The position numbers and the translations under genes were made by a program. The notes below the pieces were generated by a model that was given only the letters and a program-made list of their open reading frames with translations, did no database searches and was not told the DNA's origin. This document shows positions 25,794-33,908 of a DNA stretch of 64,000 nucleotides, in pieces (within the stretch, counting starts at the first letter, position 1; every line of letters starts with the position of its first letter). This DNA is from Fen-1231 sp035286465 (GTDB lineage Bacteria; Gemmatimonadota; Gemmatimonadetes; Gemmatimonadales; Gemmatimonadaceae). The stretch is taken from positions 1 through 64,000 of the forward strand of contig DATEDF010000105.1 of assembly GCA_035286465.1 (NCBI GenBank), in the 5' to 3' direction.

Positions 25794-26267
25794 ATGAACG
25801 ACACCGTCCCCCTGATCGGCCACGTGCACCTCAAGGTCTCGGACCTCGCCCGCTCGGTGAGATTCTATGCCGACGTGCTCGGGTTCGACCTGATGACGCA
25901 ACTGGGAGACTCCGCCGCCTTTCTTTCGTTTGGCGGCTACCACCACCATCTCGGCCTCAACAGCTGGCACAGCCGCGGCGGGCCGCCGTCGCCCCGCCAC
26001 GCCGCCGGACTCTATCACTTCGCGATCCTCTACCCCGACCGCCGCGCGCTCGCGCACGCGGTCAAGCGCGTGCTGGCGGCCGGCGTGGCGCTCGACGGCG
26101 CCTCCGACCACGGGGTGAGCGAGGCCGTCTACCTGCACGACCCCGACCAGAACGGCATCGAGCTCTACCGCGACCGGCCCCGTGAGGAGTGGCCCCGCGA
26201 TGCCGGCGGCAAGCTCACGCTGTTCACCGCCCCGCTCGACCTCGAGACGCTCCTCGCCGGGGCATAG
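25794..26267 (+). CDS. VOC-superfamily (glyoxalase/extradiol dioxygenase-like) protein
   Basis: A 157-aa protein from ATG 25794. The two beta-alpha-beta-beta-beta halves and metal ligands are visible: His in GHVHLKVSDLARSVRFY, His in GLYHFAILYPD, and Glu in DQNGIELYRDRP. The motif GYHHHLGLNSWHSRG is typical of CatE-like 2,3-dioxygenases, and the last part (EEWPRD, FTAPLDLETLL) also fits that group. It could be a ring-cleaving dioxygenase or a related metal enzyme; a single-domain size of about 150 aa is short for a true extradiol dioxygenase. Confidence 0.82.
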   Translation: MNDTVPLIGHVHLKVSDLARSVRFYADVLGFDLMTQLGDSAAFLSFGGYHHHLGLNSWHSRGGPPSPRHAAGLYHFAILYPDRRALAHAVKRVLAAGVALDGASDHGVSEAVYLHDPDQNGIELYRDRPREEWPRDAGGKLTLFTAPLDLETLLAGA

Positions 26268-26321
26268 GGAGCATTTCGGCCAGCTCTCGCGTAGAATACA
26301 GGCACAAGCCGCGGAGGGCTG

Positions 26322-26498
26322 ATGACCCTGTACGATGACAAGAAGATCCAGAACCTGGTGAAGAAGCTCAGCAAGCCGACCAAGCCGAAGAGCGAGTTCG
26401 GCAAGACGTACGACAAGACCGCGCCCCAGCGCGGCGTGGACGAGCAGGAAGTCGAACGCGACAAGTTCTTCAAGGAGATGAAGCGGCGGGAGTTCTGA
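26322..26498 (+). CDS. Lysine-rich 58-aa small protein
   Basis: A 58-codon frame starting at ATG 26322 with GGAGGG about five bases upstream. The product is highly charged: MTLYDDKKIQNLVKKLSK, then KPKSEFGKTYDKTAPQ, ending KFFKEMKRREF, with about 15 lysines. Lys codons are almost all AAG, as expected for a real high-GC gene. There is no signal or membrane segment. A TAGAAT at 26292-26297 could be a -10 box. It may be a nucleic-acid-binding or ribosome-associated small protein, but no family is recognised. The next gene starts 53 bases on. Confidence 0.65.
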   Translation: MTLYDDKKIQNLVKKLSKPTKPKSEFGKTYDKTAPQRGVDEQEVERDKFFKEMKRREF

Positions 26499-26551
26499 AA
26501 CCCCGGGCCCACCTCGCCCCGTAGGGAGGATGATCGCCTTCCGGAGCACCG

Positions 26552-26785
26552 ATGTGGGCTTTCCTGCGGGTCGTCGTCTACGAGTGGATCCTCGCGCGCC
26601 TCGGGCTGCGCTGGCTCCTCACGCTGCTGGTCCTCGTTCCACTCGCCATCGTCTTCTTCGTCGGCATCCCGACGCTGTTGGCGCTCGCCGCGATCATCTT
26701 CGTGGCGTGGCGCGTCTTTCGGCGGAAGCCGGCGGCGGAGCCTCCCCCGGCCGCCGAGGCGCCTCCGGCCGCCGGGACGTCGTAA
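26552..26785 (+). CDS. Small membrane protein
   Basis: A 77-aa protein from ATG 26552, with GGAG five bases upstream. It has an N-terminal amphipathic stretch (MWAFLRVVVYEWILARLG), one long or hairpin hydrophobic segment (about residues 20-52) and a Pro/Ala/Glu tail (RRKPAAEPPPAAEAPPAA). No conserved motif is evident. It follows the small Lys-rich gene on the same strand and converges with the acyl-CoA ligase gene across a tandem repeat. Confidence 0.6.
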   Translation: MWAFLRVVVYEWILARLGLRWLLTLLVLVPLAIVFFVGIPTLLALAAIIFVAWRVFRRKPAAEPPPAAEAPPAAGTS

Positions 26786-26801
26786 GCCTCCCTGGCTGAA
26801 C

Positions 26802-26874
26802 TCTCGGGCGGGCTCGGCTCCTCAGGCGGGCTCACTCCTCAGGCGGGCTCAGCTCCTCAGGTGGGCTGCGGCTC
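26802..26874. repeat. Degenerate 17-19 bp tandem repeat reaching into the ligase stop codon
   Basis: Four imperfect units built on CTCAGGCGGGCTCAGCTC occupy the space between the small membrane protein gene and the acyl-CoA ligase. The last unit covers the ligase stop codon (26857-26859) and its final residues, so the ligase C-terminus is partly repeat-encoded. Confidence 0.7.
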
Positions 26875-28557
26875 TTCCAGCGTGAGCATCCGCCTGAGCA
26901 CCTTCCCCACGAGCGATTTGGGCAGCTCCCGGCGGAAGACGACCCTGGTGGGCACCTTGTAGGGCGCCAGGTGCCCCCTGCAGTGCTCGCGGATCTGGGC
27001 CTCCGTCGCGGCCATCCCGTCCCGCAGCACGACGAACGCCACGGCGATTTCCCCGCGCGCCGCGTCCGGGAACCCGCGCACGCCGACCTCCGCCACCGCC
27101 GGATGCGTCGCGATCGCCTCCTCCACCTCGCGCGGCCACACCTGCATCCCGCTCGCCTTGATGAGGTCCTTCTTGCGGTCCACGATGAAGACGTAGCCCT
27201 CCTCGTCGAGCGTGCAGAGGTCGCCGGTCCTGATCCACGTGACGCCGCCCGCGTCCGTGAGGAGGATCTCCGCCGACTCCGCCGGGTTTCTCCAATACCC
27301 CTTCATGATCTGCGGACCCGTGAGCAGCATCTCTCCGACGGTGTTGAGGGGCACCGGTTTCGTCGGGTCGTCGGCGTCCACGATGCGGACACGGACGTCG
27401 GGGAGCGGCATCCCGATGGAGCCCGTCTTCGACGCGCCCTTCACCGGGTTCACGACCGCCGCGATCAGCGATTCCGTGAGCCCGTACCCTTCGATGATGC
27501 GCGCGCCGCTCACGTCCTCGAAGCGCCGTTTCGTCTCGGCCATCAGTGGCGCTGCCCCGCTCGCGCACACCCGGAGCGAGTGGAAGCTCACCCGGCCGCG
27601 CCTCACGTCGCGATGATTGAGCAGCGCGTTGTAGAGCGTCGGGACCGCGGCGAACACCGTCGGGCGCACCTTCGCGATGGTCGCGACGACGTCGTTCAGA
27701 TCGCGCGGGTTCGGGATGAGCCCGAGCGGATTGTGGCCGATCAGCGTCGTGGATTGCACCGCGCACGCGGCGTAGGAGTGAAAGAGCGGAAGCGGCAGCA
27801 GGAACACCCCGCTCCACTGCGCGATCGCGTCGCCCAGCCACGCGCGGAGCTGCAGTCCGCTCATCACCAGCGCCTGGTGCTCGCCGACCACGCACTTGGG
27901 CGAGCCCGTCGTGCCGCCGCTCATCAGGAGGATCGCGGCGTCCTCGGGCGCCGGCGGCTCGGCGTCGGGTCGCCGGCCGTCGAAGCGCGCGAGCAGCTCG
28001 GCCATCGCGAGGTCCCCGTCCCGCCTCGCGACGCGGTGCCCGCCCTTCTTCTCGACGAAGAGCGTGAACGCGAGGCGGAGCAGCGCCGGGAACCACTCCT
28101 TGATGTTCGCCGTGACGATCCGCTTGATGGACGTGCGCGGCTGCACCTCCTTGAGCCGCTCGTAAAACGGCGTCAGCGTCACGACAACCTCGGGCTCGCT
28201 CGTGTTGAGCGGTCCCACCAGCTCTTCAGCGGTGTAGATCGGATTGAGCGGCGCGAAGATCGCGCCCAGCTTCCACACCGCCAGCTCGGCGATCAGGAAC
28301 TGCGGGCAGTTCGGGAGGAGCGCGCCCACGCGCTGCCCGCGCCGGACGCCGAGCGACGCCAGCGCGGCCGCGAAGGCATCGGACGCGCGCTCCAGCTCGG
28401 CGAGCGACACGGCGCGCCCCTTGAAGAGGAGCGCGGGATGGCCGGGCCGCTCCTCAACCCCTTCGTGGACATAGTCCAGCAGCGTGCGCCGCGGATAGGG
28501 CGCGAGCGACGCCGGGACGCCCGCGTCGTAGTGCGCGAGCCAGGGACGATCGGTCAT
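26857..28557 (-). CDS. AMP-binding long-chain acyl-CoA synthetase-like ligase
   Basis: A 566-aa ANL-superfamily enzyme. The P-loop is LLMSGGTTGSPKCVVGEHQ; the A5 motif is IIEGYGLTESLIAAV; the Asp-containing A7 motif is WIRTGDLCTLDEEGYVFIVDRKKDLIKASG; the catalytic Lys lies near the end in LPKSLVGKVLRRML. It forms an acyl-adenylate and then a CoA thioester, most likely with fatty acids (FadD type). It starts at ATG 28557, divergent from the M20 peptidase gene. The stop codon lies in a tandem repeat. Confidence 0.88.
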   Translation of the reverse strand: MTDRPWLAHYDAGVPASLAPYPRRTLLDYVHEGVEERPGHPALLFKGRAVSLAELERASDAFAAALASLGVRRGQRVGALLPNCPQFLIAELAVWKLGAIFAPLNPIYTAEELVGPLNTSEPEVVVTLTPFYERLKEVQPRTSIKRIVTANIKEWFPALLRLAFTLFVEKKGGHRVARRDGDLAMAELLARFDGRRPDAEPPAPEDAAILLMSGGTTGSPKCVVGEHQALVMSGLQLRAWLGDAIAQWSGVFLLPLPLFHSYAACAVQSTTLIGHNPLGLIPNPRDLNDVVATIAKVRPTVFAAVPTLYNALLNHRDVRRGRVSFHSLRVCASGAAPLMAETKRRFEDVSGARIIEGYGLTESLIAAVVNPVKGASKTGSIGMPLPDVRVRIVDADDPTKPVPLNTVGEMLLTGPQIMKGYWRNPAESAEILLTDAGGVTWIRTGDLCTLDEEGYVFIVDRKKDLIKASGMQVWPREVEEAIATHPAVAEVGVRGFPDAARGEIAVAFVVLRDGMAATEAQIREHCRGHLAPYKVPTRVVFRRELPKSLVGKVLRRMLTLEEPQPT

Positions 28558-28699
28558 CGGTGCATTTCCGGCGCGTGAGCTTTAGGTTCCACAGTCCCAG
28601 ATTGCGTCCGAGGCACTCGCCCATGCGCGAGCGCTGGTCGAATATGCAGCACCCGTCCTCTCGCGACCAATCCTCCCGCATTCCGCATTCGGGCTTGAA

Positions 28700-30013
28700 A
28701 TGGACCGCACACCCTTCATTCCGCATCCGGCATTCCGCATCGCCGTGAGCGCATTCCGCATCGCCGTTCTGACCGCCCTCGTCCCACTCGTGGCGGCCTC
28801 CCAGTCCACGCCGGCGTCATCGGATCCCCGCGTGCGCTCGGCCCTCGACGTCATCCGCGCCTCCAACGCGTGGACCCTCGAGCAGCAGGCCTCCATCTGC
28901 GAGATTCCCGCGCCCCCGTTCAAGGAGCAGCAGCGCGGCGCCGAGTTCCGCCGGCGCCTCGTCGCGCTCGGCTACGCGAACGCGCGCATTGACGCGATCG
29001 GCAACGTGATCGCCGAGCGCGCCGGCAGCGGCGGCGGCCCCACCGTGATGCTCGCGGGCCATCTCGACACCGTCTTCCCCGAGGGGACGGACGTCAAGGT
29101 GAAGCGCGACGGCGACCGTCTTGCGGCACCAGGCATCGGCGACGACTGCCGCGGCCTCGCCGTCGTGCTCGGCGTCGCGAAGGCGCTGAACGACGGCGGC
29201 GTCAAGACCAGGGGCAACGTGATCCTCGTCGGCGACGTCGGCGAAGAGGGCCCCGGGAACCTGCGCGGCGTCCGCCACCTGCTCACCGGCGAGTTCAAGG
29301 GGAAGGTGGACCACTTCGTCTCGGTGGACGGAATCGGCTTCCGCGTCACCAATCGCGCGGTCGGGAGCAAGCGCTACAACGTGCGTTTCATCGGCCCGGG
29401 CGGCCACAGTTACGGCGCCTTCGGAATGCCGAGCGCGATTCACGCAATGGGCCGCGCGATCTCCAACATCTCCGAAGTCAAGGTGCCCACGAGCCCCAAG
29501 ACCACCTTCAACGTCGGCGTCGTGAGCGGCGGCACGTCGGTGAACTCCATCGCCGGCAGCGCAACGATGGACGTGGACATGCGCTCTGAATCCGCCGCGT
29601 CGCTCGAGCAGGTCGAATCCGCGATCCGCAACGCGATCGCCGACGCGCTGGCGGCCGAGAACGCGAGATGGCCCGCCTCGCCCGCGAAAATCGTGGCACG
29701 CTTCGACACGATCGGCATCCGGCCGATCCCCGGGAAGCCACAGCCCGAGGACGCTCCGATCGTCCGCGTCGCGCTCGAGGCGGCGAAGGCGCTCAGCGCA
29801 CCGATTCCGCCCACGGGCGCCGGCAGCACCGACTCCAACATCCCGTGGAACCTCGGCCTCTCGGCGATCACCATCGGCGGCGGCGGGAGCGGTGCGGAGG
29901 CGCACGCGCTTGGCGAGTGGTACAAGGACGGCGCTGACGGGTACAAAGGGCCTCAGTGGGCGCTCCTCATCGTCGCCTCGCTCGCGGGCGTGGCGTCGGG
30001 AGTCACCCCGTGA
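28700..30013 (+). CDS. Exported M20-family metallopeptidase
   Basis: A 437-aa protein with a signal sequence partly made of a tandem repeat (AFRIAVSAFRIAVLTALVPLVAAS). The catalytic domain has MLAGHLDTVFPEG (His, Asp), APGIGDDCRGLAVVLGVAKAL (bridging Asp), VGDVGEEGPGNLRG (Glu pair) and a dimerisation domain with FIGPGGHSYGAFGMPSA. The last metal His is in GSGAEAHALGEWY. This is the carboxypeptidase G2 / peptidase-T-like branch of M20. Its stop overlaps the GTG start of the M1 peptidase, so both are made together, probably to degrade peptides stepwise outside the cytoplasm. Confidence 0.9.
   Translation: MDRTPFIPHPAFRIAVSAFRIAVLTALVPLVAASQSTPASSDPRVRSALDVIRASNAWTLEQQASICEIPAPPFKEQQRGAEFRRRLVALGYANARIDAIGNVIAERAGSGGGPTVMLAGHLDTVFPEGTDVKVKRDGDRLAAPGIGDDCRGLAVVLGVAKALNDGGVKTRGNVILVGDVGEEGPGNLRGVRHLLTGEFKGKVDHFVSVDGIGFRVTNRAVGSKRYNVRFIGPGGHSYGAFGMPSAIHAMGRAISNISEVKVPTSPKTTFNVGVVSGGTSVNSIAGSATMDVDMRSESAASLEQVESAIRNAIADALAAENARWPASPAKIVARFDTIGIRPIPGKPQPEDAPIVRVALEAAKALSAPIPPTGAGSTDSNIPWNLGLSAITIGGGGSGAEAHALGEWYKDGADGYKGPQWALLIVASLAGVASGVTP
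28715..28770. repeat. Heptad tandem repeat (GCATTCC/GCATCGC type) within M20 gene start
   Basis: Eight consecutive 7-bp units run TTCATTC, CGCATCC, GGCATTC, CGCATCG, CCGTGAG, CGCATTC, CGCATCG, CCGTTCT. A related pair (CCCGCAT, TCCGCAT) sits at 28675-28688. Three heptads equal seven codons, and this gives the repeated residues AFRIAV in the signal peptide. Confidence 0.75.
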
Positions 30014-32079
30014 CAACTCCACGTCCTGCCGGAGCAACCAGTCTCGTGCATCATCAGTCACACTCTCGCGTTGCGAATCCCGCGCCTCTCGCTTTCTTGA
30101 GGCTCAGCGCGCTCTTCACTCTCATCGCGCTCGCCGCGTTCACCGTGACGCCCTTGGCGGCACAGCAGCCGCCGGCGCCCCCGAAGTTCGACCGCACCGG
30201 CGTCAGCGACACTTCCATCTTCGCCCCGCTCACCTTCGGCGCGCCGAACGCATATCGCGCCTCCAGTGGCGCCCCCGGCGCCCGGTACTGGCAGAACCGC
30301 GCCGACTACGACCTCCGGGCCGTGCTCGACACCGCGGCCAAGGCGATCTCGGGCGAGATGACGCTCCGCTACACGAACCATTCCCCCGACACCCTCCCCT
30401 TCCTCTGGCTGCAGACCGAGCAGAACGCTTTCCGCGCAAACTCGCTCAACTCGCTCATCTTCCCACAGAACTCGCGCTTCGGCGGGCGCGCGTTCGACGG
30501 CGGCTACAAGTTCGCGCGCATCGAACAAGTGCTGCCGGCCACGGGCGGGAAGCCGCGCAAGGTCGCGCTCACGGTGCGCGACAACGAGACGATGACGAAA
30601 GTCACGCTCGCCGAGCCGCTCGCGCCCGGGAAGACCGCCACGATCGAGATCGCGTACCGGTTCCCGGTGCCCGAGCACGGCGCCGACCGGATGGGACGCG
30701 ACGGCGCGCTCTACGAGATCGCGCAATGGTTTCCGCGTATCGCGGTCTACGACGACATCCGCGGCTGGAACATCGAGCCGTATCTGGGCCAGGGCGAGTT
30801 CTACCTCGACTACGGCGACTACGCGCTGAGCATCACGGTCCCCGCCGGCTACATCGTCGCCGCGACGGGGGCGCTCGAGAACGAGCGTGAGGTGCTCACC
30901 GCCGCCCAGATCGCGCGGCTCGCGGAAGCGAAGAAGAGCGACAAGGTGGTGCGCATCATCACCGCCGATGAGCTCAAGAGCGGTGCTGCGCGCTTGAAGA
31001 AGGACGGCACACTCACCTGGAAGTTCAGCGCGAAGAACGTCCGCGACGCCGTCTGGGCCGCGTCACCCGACTTCCAGTGGGACGCCTCGAGCTACAAGGG
31101 GAGCTACGCCTTCGCGTTCTACCGGCCGAGCGCGGCGGAGACGTGGGATGAAGCCGCCGACATGGCGCGGATGTCCATCGAGGAGTACTCCGAGCGCTGG
31201 TTCCCCTATCCGTGGCCGCAGATCTCGGCCGTCGAAGGGCCCATCAGCGGAATGGAGTACCCGATGATGGCGATGGAGGACAAGAGCCCGAACAAGCAGG
31301 CGCTCTTCAGCGTCGTCACGCACGAAATCGGCCATATGTGGTTTCCGATGATGGTGGGGTCCAACGAGCGCGCGTACATGTGGCAGGACGAGGGATTCAA
31401 CACCTTCATCAACACCTTCGCCGAGGCGCGCCGCTACCCGCAGGACGGCGACCAGATGAAGCGCGCGTATCAGGAGCGCTGGACAATCGAAAACCTGATG
31501 CGCGCCGGCTACGACGGCCCGATCCTCGTCGGGCCCGACCGCATTGCGCCGGACCTCCTTGGCTTCGCGGCGTACGTGAAGCCATCGGTGGGGCTCCAGC
31601 TTCTGCGCCAGGAGATCCTCGGACCCGAGGCGTTCGACGACGCGTTCCGCACCTATGTCCGCCGCTGGGCGTTCAAGCATCCGACGCCGGCCGACTTCTT
31701 CCGCACGATGGAGGATGCAAGCGGTCGCCGGCTCGACTGGTTCTGGCGCGAGTGGTTCGTCGAGAATCCGCACTTCGACCAGGCGATTGACACCGTGGTC
31801 GTGCAGACGAAGGGCGACACCACGAACGTCGCGGTGATCTACGCCAATCGCGCGCGTGGCGTGCTGCCGATCCGCGCGCGTTTCACGCTGACCGATGGCA
31901 CGATCGTGGATTACAATTATCCGGCGGAAGTGTGGAGTACGAACACCGTGCGCTACGTCCGGCGGTATCAGTTCGTCGGGAAGCGGCCCGTGAAGATCGA
32001 GCTCGATCCCGACAAGCGGCTGGTGGACATTGACCGCGCCAACAACGTGTGGGCGGCGAAGGTGACCGCGGTGCCGTGA
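30010..32079 (+). CDS. Exported M1-family metallopeptidase (gluzincin)
   Basis: A 689-aa protein from the overlapping GTG 30010. A signal peptide follows a 30-residue lead (LFTLIALAAFTVTPLAAQQ); GTG 30046 is an alternative start. The zinc site is HEIGH (His438, Glu439, His442) with the third ligand Glu461 in DEGFN, the HExxHx18E pattern. The exopeptidase-type GxMEN motif is replaced by SGMEYPMMAMED. C-terminal strands (VKIELDPDKRLVDIDRANN) are typical of bacterial exported M1 enzymes lacking the ERAP C-domain. It removes N-terminal residues from peptides. It is translationally coupled to the M20 peptidase gene. Confidence 0.9.
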   Translation: MTTPRPAGATSLVHHQSHSRVANPAPLAFLRLSALFTLIALAAFTVTPLAAQQPPAPPKFDRTGVSDTSIFAPLTFGAPNAYRASSGAPGARYWQNRADYDLRAVLDTAAKAISGEMTLRYTNHSPDTLPFLWLQTEQNAFRANSLNSLIFPQNSRFGGRAFDGGYKFARIEQVLPATGGKPRKVALTVRDNETMTKVTLAEPLAPGKTATIEIAYRFPVPEHGADRMGRDGALYEIAQWFPRIAVYDDIRGWNIEPYLGQGEFYLDYGDYALSITVPAGYIVAATGALENEREVLTAAQIARLAEAKKSDKVVRIITADELKSGAARLKKDGTLTWKFSAKNVRDAVWAASPDFQWDASSYKGSYAFAFYRPSAAETWDEAADMARMSIEEYSERWFPYPWPQISAVEGPISGMEYPMMAMEDKSPNKQALFSVVTHEIGHMWFPMMVGSNERAYMWQDEGFNTFINTFAEARRYPQDGDQMKRAYQERWTIENLMRAGYDGPILVGPDRIAPDLLGFAAYVKPSVGLQLLRQEILGPEAFDDAFRTYVRRWAFKHPTPADFFRTMEDASGRRLDWFWREWFVENPHFDQAIDTVVVQTKGDTTNVAVIYANRARGVLPIRARFTLTDGTIVDYNYPAEVWSTNTVRYVRRYQFVGKRPVKIELDPDKRLVDIDRANNVWAAKVTAVP

Positions 32080-32100
32080 GGCGCGTACCAGGAGGGAGCG

Positions 32101-32559
32101 ATGAAGCGTCGTGAGTTCGTCCGTTCGACGTTGAGCGCCGGCGCGGTGCTGCTCATCGTACCGCGTGCGTTGCGGGCAAGCGCCGCGCCCCCGGTGATGA
32201 CCGTGTACAAGAGCCCGCTCTGCGGCTGTTGCGGCGAGTGGGTGAAGCACGTGGAGGGCGCCGGCTTCACGGTGAAGATCGTGCCGACCGAGGACCTGAC
32301 CGACGTGAACCGGACCGCCGGCGTGCCGCAGAGTCTCGAGGCGTGCCACACCGCGCTCGTCGGGCCGTACGTCGTGGTAGGCCACACCCCGGCCGACCTC
32401 ATCAAGAAGATGCTCGCCGAGAAGCCGAAGATCACCGGGATCGCCGTTCCGGGCATGCCGCAGGGGTCGCCCGGGATGGAGCAGGGGCTCGGCAAGCAAG
32501 CCTACGAGGTCATTGCGTTTGAGCGGGGCGGCAAGACGAGCGTCTATGCGAAGCGATAA
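32101..32559 (+). CDS. DUF411 metal-binding protein with Tat-like signal
   Basis: A 152-aa protein with GGAGGGAGCG before ATG 32101. The N-terminus MKRREFVRSTLSAGAVLLIV is a short Tat-type signal. The mature part is a thioredoxin-like DUF411 domain: VYKSPLCGCCGEWVKHVEGAGF with a CGCC cluster, then SLEACHTALVGPYVVVGHTPADLI with Cys and His. Members occur with copper and mercury resistance genes and are thought to bind metal, but no resistance gene is nearby here. The stop lies one base from the 3' end of the antisense tRNA-Asn gene. Confidence 0.85.
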   Translation: MKRREFVRSTLSAGAVLLIVPRALRASAAPPVMTVYKSPLCGCCGEWVKHVEGAGFTVKIVPTEDLTDVNRTAGVPQSLEACHTALVGPYVVVGHTPADLIKKMLAEKPKITGIAVPGMPQGSPGMEQGLGKQAYEVIAFERGGKTSVYAKR

Positions 32560-32560
32560 C

Positions 32561-32632
32561 TGGGGCGGGTGGACTCGAACCACCAACATCCGCATTAACA
32601 GTGCGGCGCTCTGCCAATTGAGCTACACCCCA
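32561..32632 (-). tRNA. tRNA-Asn (GTT anticodon)
   Basis: The minus strand folds as a complete cloverleaf of 72 bases without encoded CCA. The acceptor stem pairs TGGGGTG with CGCCCCA (one G-U pair). The D arm is GCTCAATTGGCAGAGC. The anticodon stem CCGCA/TGCGG encloses the loop CTGTTAA with anticodon GTT. The T arm is GGTGG TTCGAGT CCACC. The gene lies tail to tail with the DUF411 gene, one base apart. Confidence 0.95.
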
Positions 32633-32639
32633 AGGACGC

Positions 32640-32671
32640 GAATCCCGGCCCTGAACCGCGGGCCGGGATTC
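32640..32671. terminator. Perfect 12-bp hairpin upstream of tRNA-Asn
   Basis: GAATCCCGGCCC (32640-32651) and GGGCCGGGATTC (32660-32671) form a perfect stem with an 8-base loop. It lies between the 3' end of the heptad-repeat gene and the tRNA, both minus-strand. It has no U-tract. It may end transcripts of the heptad-repeat gene or separate them from the tRNA. Confidence 0.55.
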
Positions 32672-32726
32672 GTGCACACAATCTAGCGAAGAGGGAGCCG
32701 GATACAACCTCCGCCGGAAGACCCGC

Positions 32727-33164
32727 TTACGGCCGCTTCACCGGCGGCTTCGTCCCGGTCTTCACCTTCTCCCCGCGCTTCACGGTCCGCTCGCCCTTCG
32801 CCTCCCGGCGCTCGCCGCGACCCTCCATCCGCTCGCCCTGCTTCTGCATCCGCTCGCCCTTCCGGTCGAGCCGCTCGCCGCTCTTCTCGACGGCCGCCCC
32901 GCGCTTCTCGCGCCCGGCCGCGGTCAGGCTGTCGCCCCGGGCCTCGCGCCGCTCGCCCTTGTTCTCGACGCGCTCGCCCTTGTTCTCCCGCCGCTCGCCG
33001 CGATTCTCCATCCGCTCACCCTGCCGTTCCTGCCGCTCGCCCTTCCGTTCGATCGCCGCACCCGCCTTCGGGCGCGCCTTCCGCGTCGTGTCCTGTGCGC
33101 CCGCCACGATCGGCAGGACGGCCACGGCCAGAAGACCGGTGATGACAAGTCGCGTGATGCGCAT
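32727..33164 (-). CDS. Exported heptapeptide-repeat (GER-type) charged protein
   Basis: A 145-aa protein starting at ATG 33164 after GGAGGAACG. The signal peptide is MRITRLVITGLLAVAVLPIVAGAQ. Almost all of the mature part is a seven-residue repeat with the form xxGERxx (RKGERQE, RQGERME, NRGERRE, NKGERVE, NKGERRE), interrupted near the middle by DSLTAAGREKRGAAVEK. Lys, Arg and Glu dominate. A strict heptad with charged faces and few hydrophobic positions suggests an extended helix rather than a normal coiled coil. It may bind polyanions or the envelope. No named family is claimed. Confidence 0.75.
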   Translation of the reverse strand: MRITRLVITGLLAVAVLPIVAGAQDTTRKARPKAGAAIERKGERQERQGERMENRGERRENKGERVENKGERREARGDSLTAAGREKRGAAVEKSGERLDRKGERMQKQGERMEGRGERREAKGERTVKRGEKVKTGTKPPVKRP

Positions 33165-33328
33165 CGTTCCTCCTCTCCTCTCACGGGGCGCGGGATGCGC
33201 CCATCGTGCCAGATCCGACGCCCGGCGTCAGCCGTCGTTAGTTTCCGGACGATCAGCACAGCGCGCTGGTGACAGGGATCACGCCCAGCGGTCAGATTGC
33301 CCTCGCACCCTCCAGGGGAGAACACGTG

Positions 33329-33853
33329 ATGAGAATCGGAGCCCGCCTCGCCCTGTTCGGTCTCGGCAACGCCGCCCTCGCCGTCGGCATCGCCTGCTCC
33401 GACCGCCCGGCGCCTCGAGGCGACGCTCCGTCCGCCGGCGTCGCGGGTGGAAGCGCCGCGGCCTTCGAGCACTTCGAGAGCACCGCCGGCAAGTTCGCGA
33501 TGGAGTTTCCCGCGAGCTGGCGCGGCAGCTACACCGCTTCGGAGAAGAACGACACCACGGCCGGCGCACGCTTCGCCGTCGAGTTCCGCTTCAAGCCCGA
33601 CCCCGCGTGGAAGGTCGAGCCGCGAACGCTCCTCGTCCTGCGGATCTTCCCGAAGCCGGTCTGGGAGCGCATCGCCGCGCGCCCGGGTCCGCCGATTGCC
33701 GCCAAGGTTGCCGAGCGCGGCGACGACGTCTTCGCGGTTTCCTTTCCCTCGTCCAATCCCTACAAGCCCGGGACGGCCGCCGCGGCACGCTTCGACGAGC
33801 TCGTCCTCGCGGTCATGCAGCCCAAGGAGCCGCTGCGGTTTACGCCGCGCTGA
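33329..33853 (+). CDS. Putative lipoprotein of unknown function
   Basis: A 174-aa protein from ATG 33329 (GGGGAG upstream; an earlier in-frame start at 33269 would disrupt the signal). The N-terminus MRIGARLALFGLGNAALAVGIACSDRP has a lipobox-like GIAC. The mature domain alternates strands and turns: FAMEFPASWRGSYTASEKND, RFAVEFRFKPD, LLVLRIFPKPVWERI, VFAVSFPSSNPY, a pattern seen in small exported beta-sandwich domains. Family not identified. The attenuator-like unit starts 20 bases after its stop. Confidence 0.65.
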   Translation: MRIGARLALFGLGNAALAVGIACSDRPAPRGDAPSAGVAGGSAAAFEHFESTAGKFAMEFPASWRGSYTASEKNDTTAGARFAVEFRFKPDPAWKVEPRTLLVLRIFPKPVWERIAARPGPPIAAKVAERGDDVFAVSFPSSNPYKPGTAAAARFDELVLAVMQPKEPLRFTPR

Positions 33854-33873
33854 GGAATAACCCGCCGACGGGC

Positions 33874-33902
33874 TTGACGCCCGGCATCGGGCGCGGTATT
33901 GT
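33874..33902 (+). promoter_or_regulatory. Sigma-70-type promoter of a short leader transcript
   Basis: TTGACG (33874-33879) and TATTGT (33897-33902) are exactly 17 bases apart, an excellent match for a housekeeping promoter. Transcription should begin near 33909, after the lipoprotein gene and about 165 bases before the aminotransferase start. Confidence 0.65.
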
Positions 33903-33908
33903 CGAGGG

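Noticed and set aside
32561..32632. tRNA-Asn as an integration site for a mobile element
   Set aside because: No second copy of the tRNA 3' end, no integrase and no phage genes were seen on either side.
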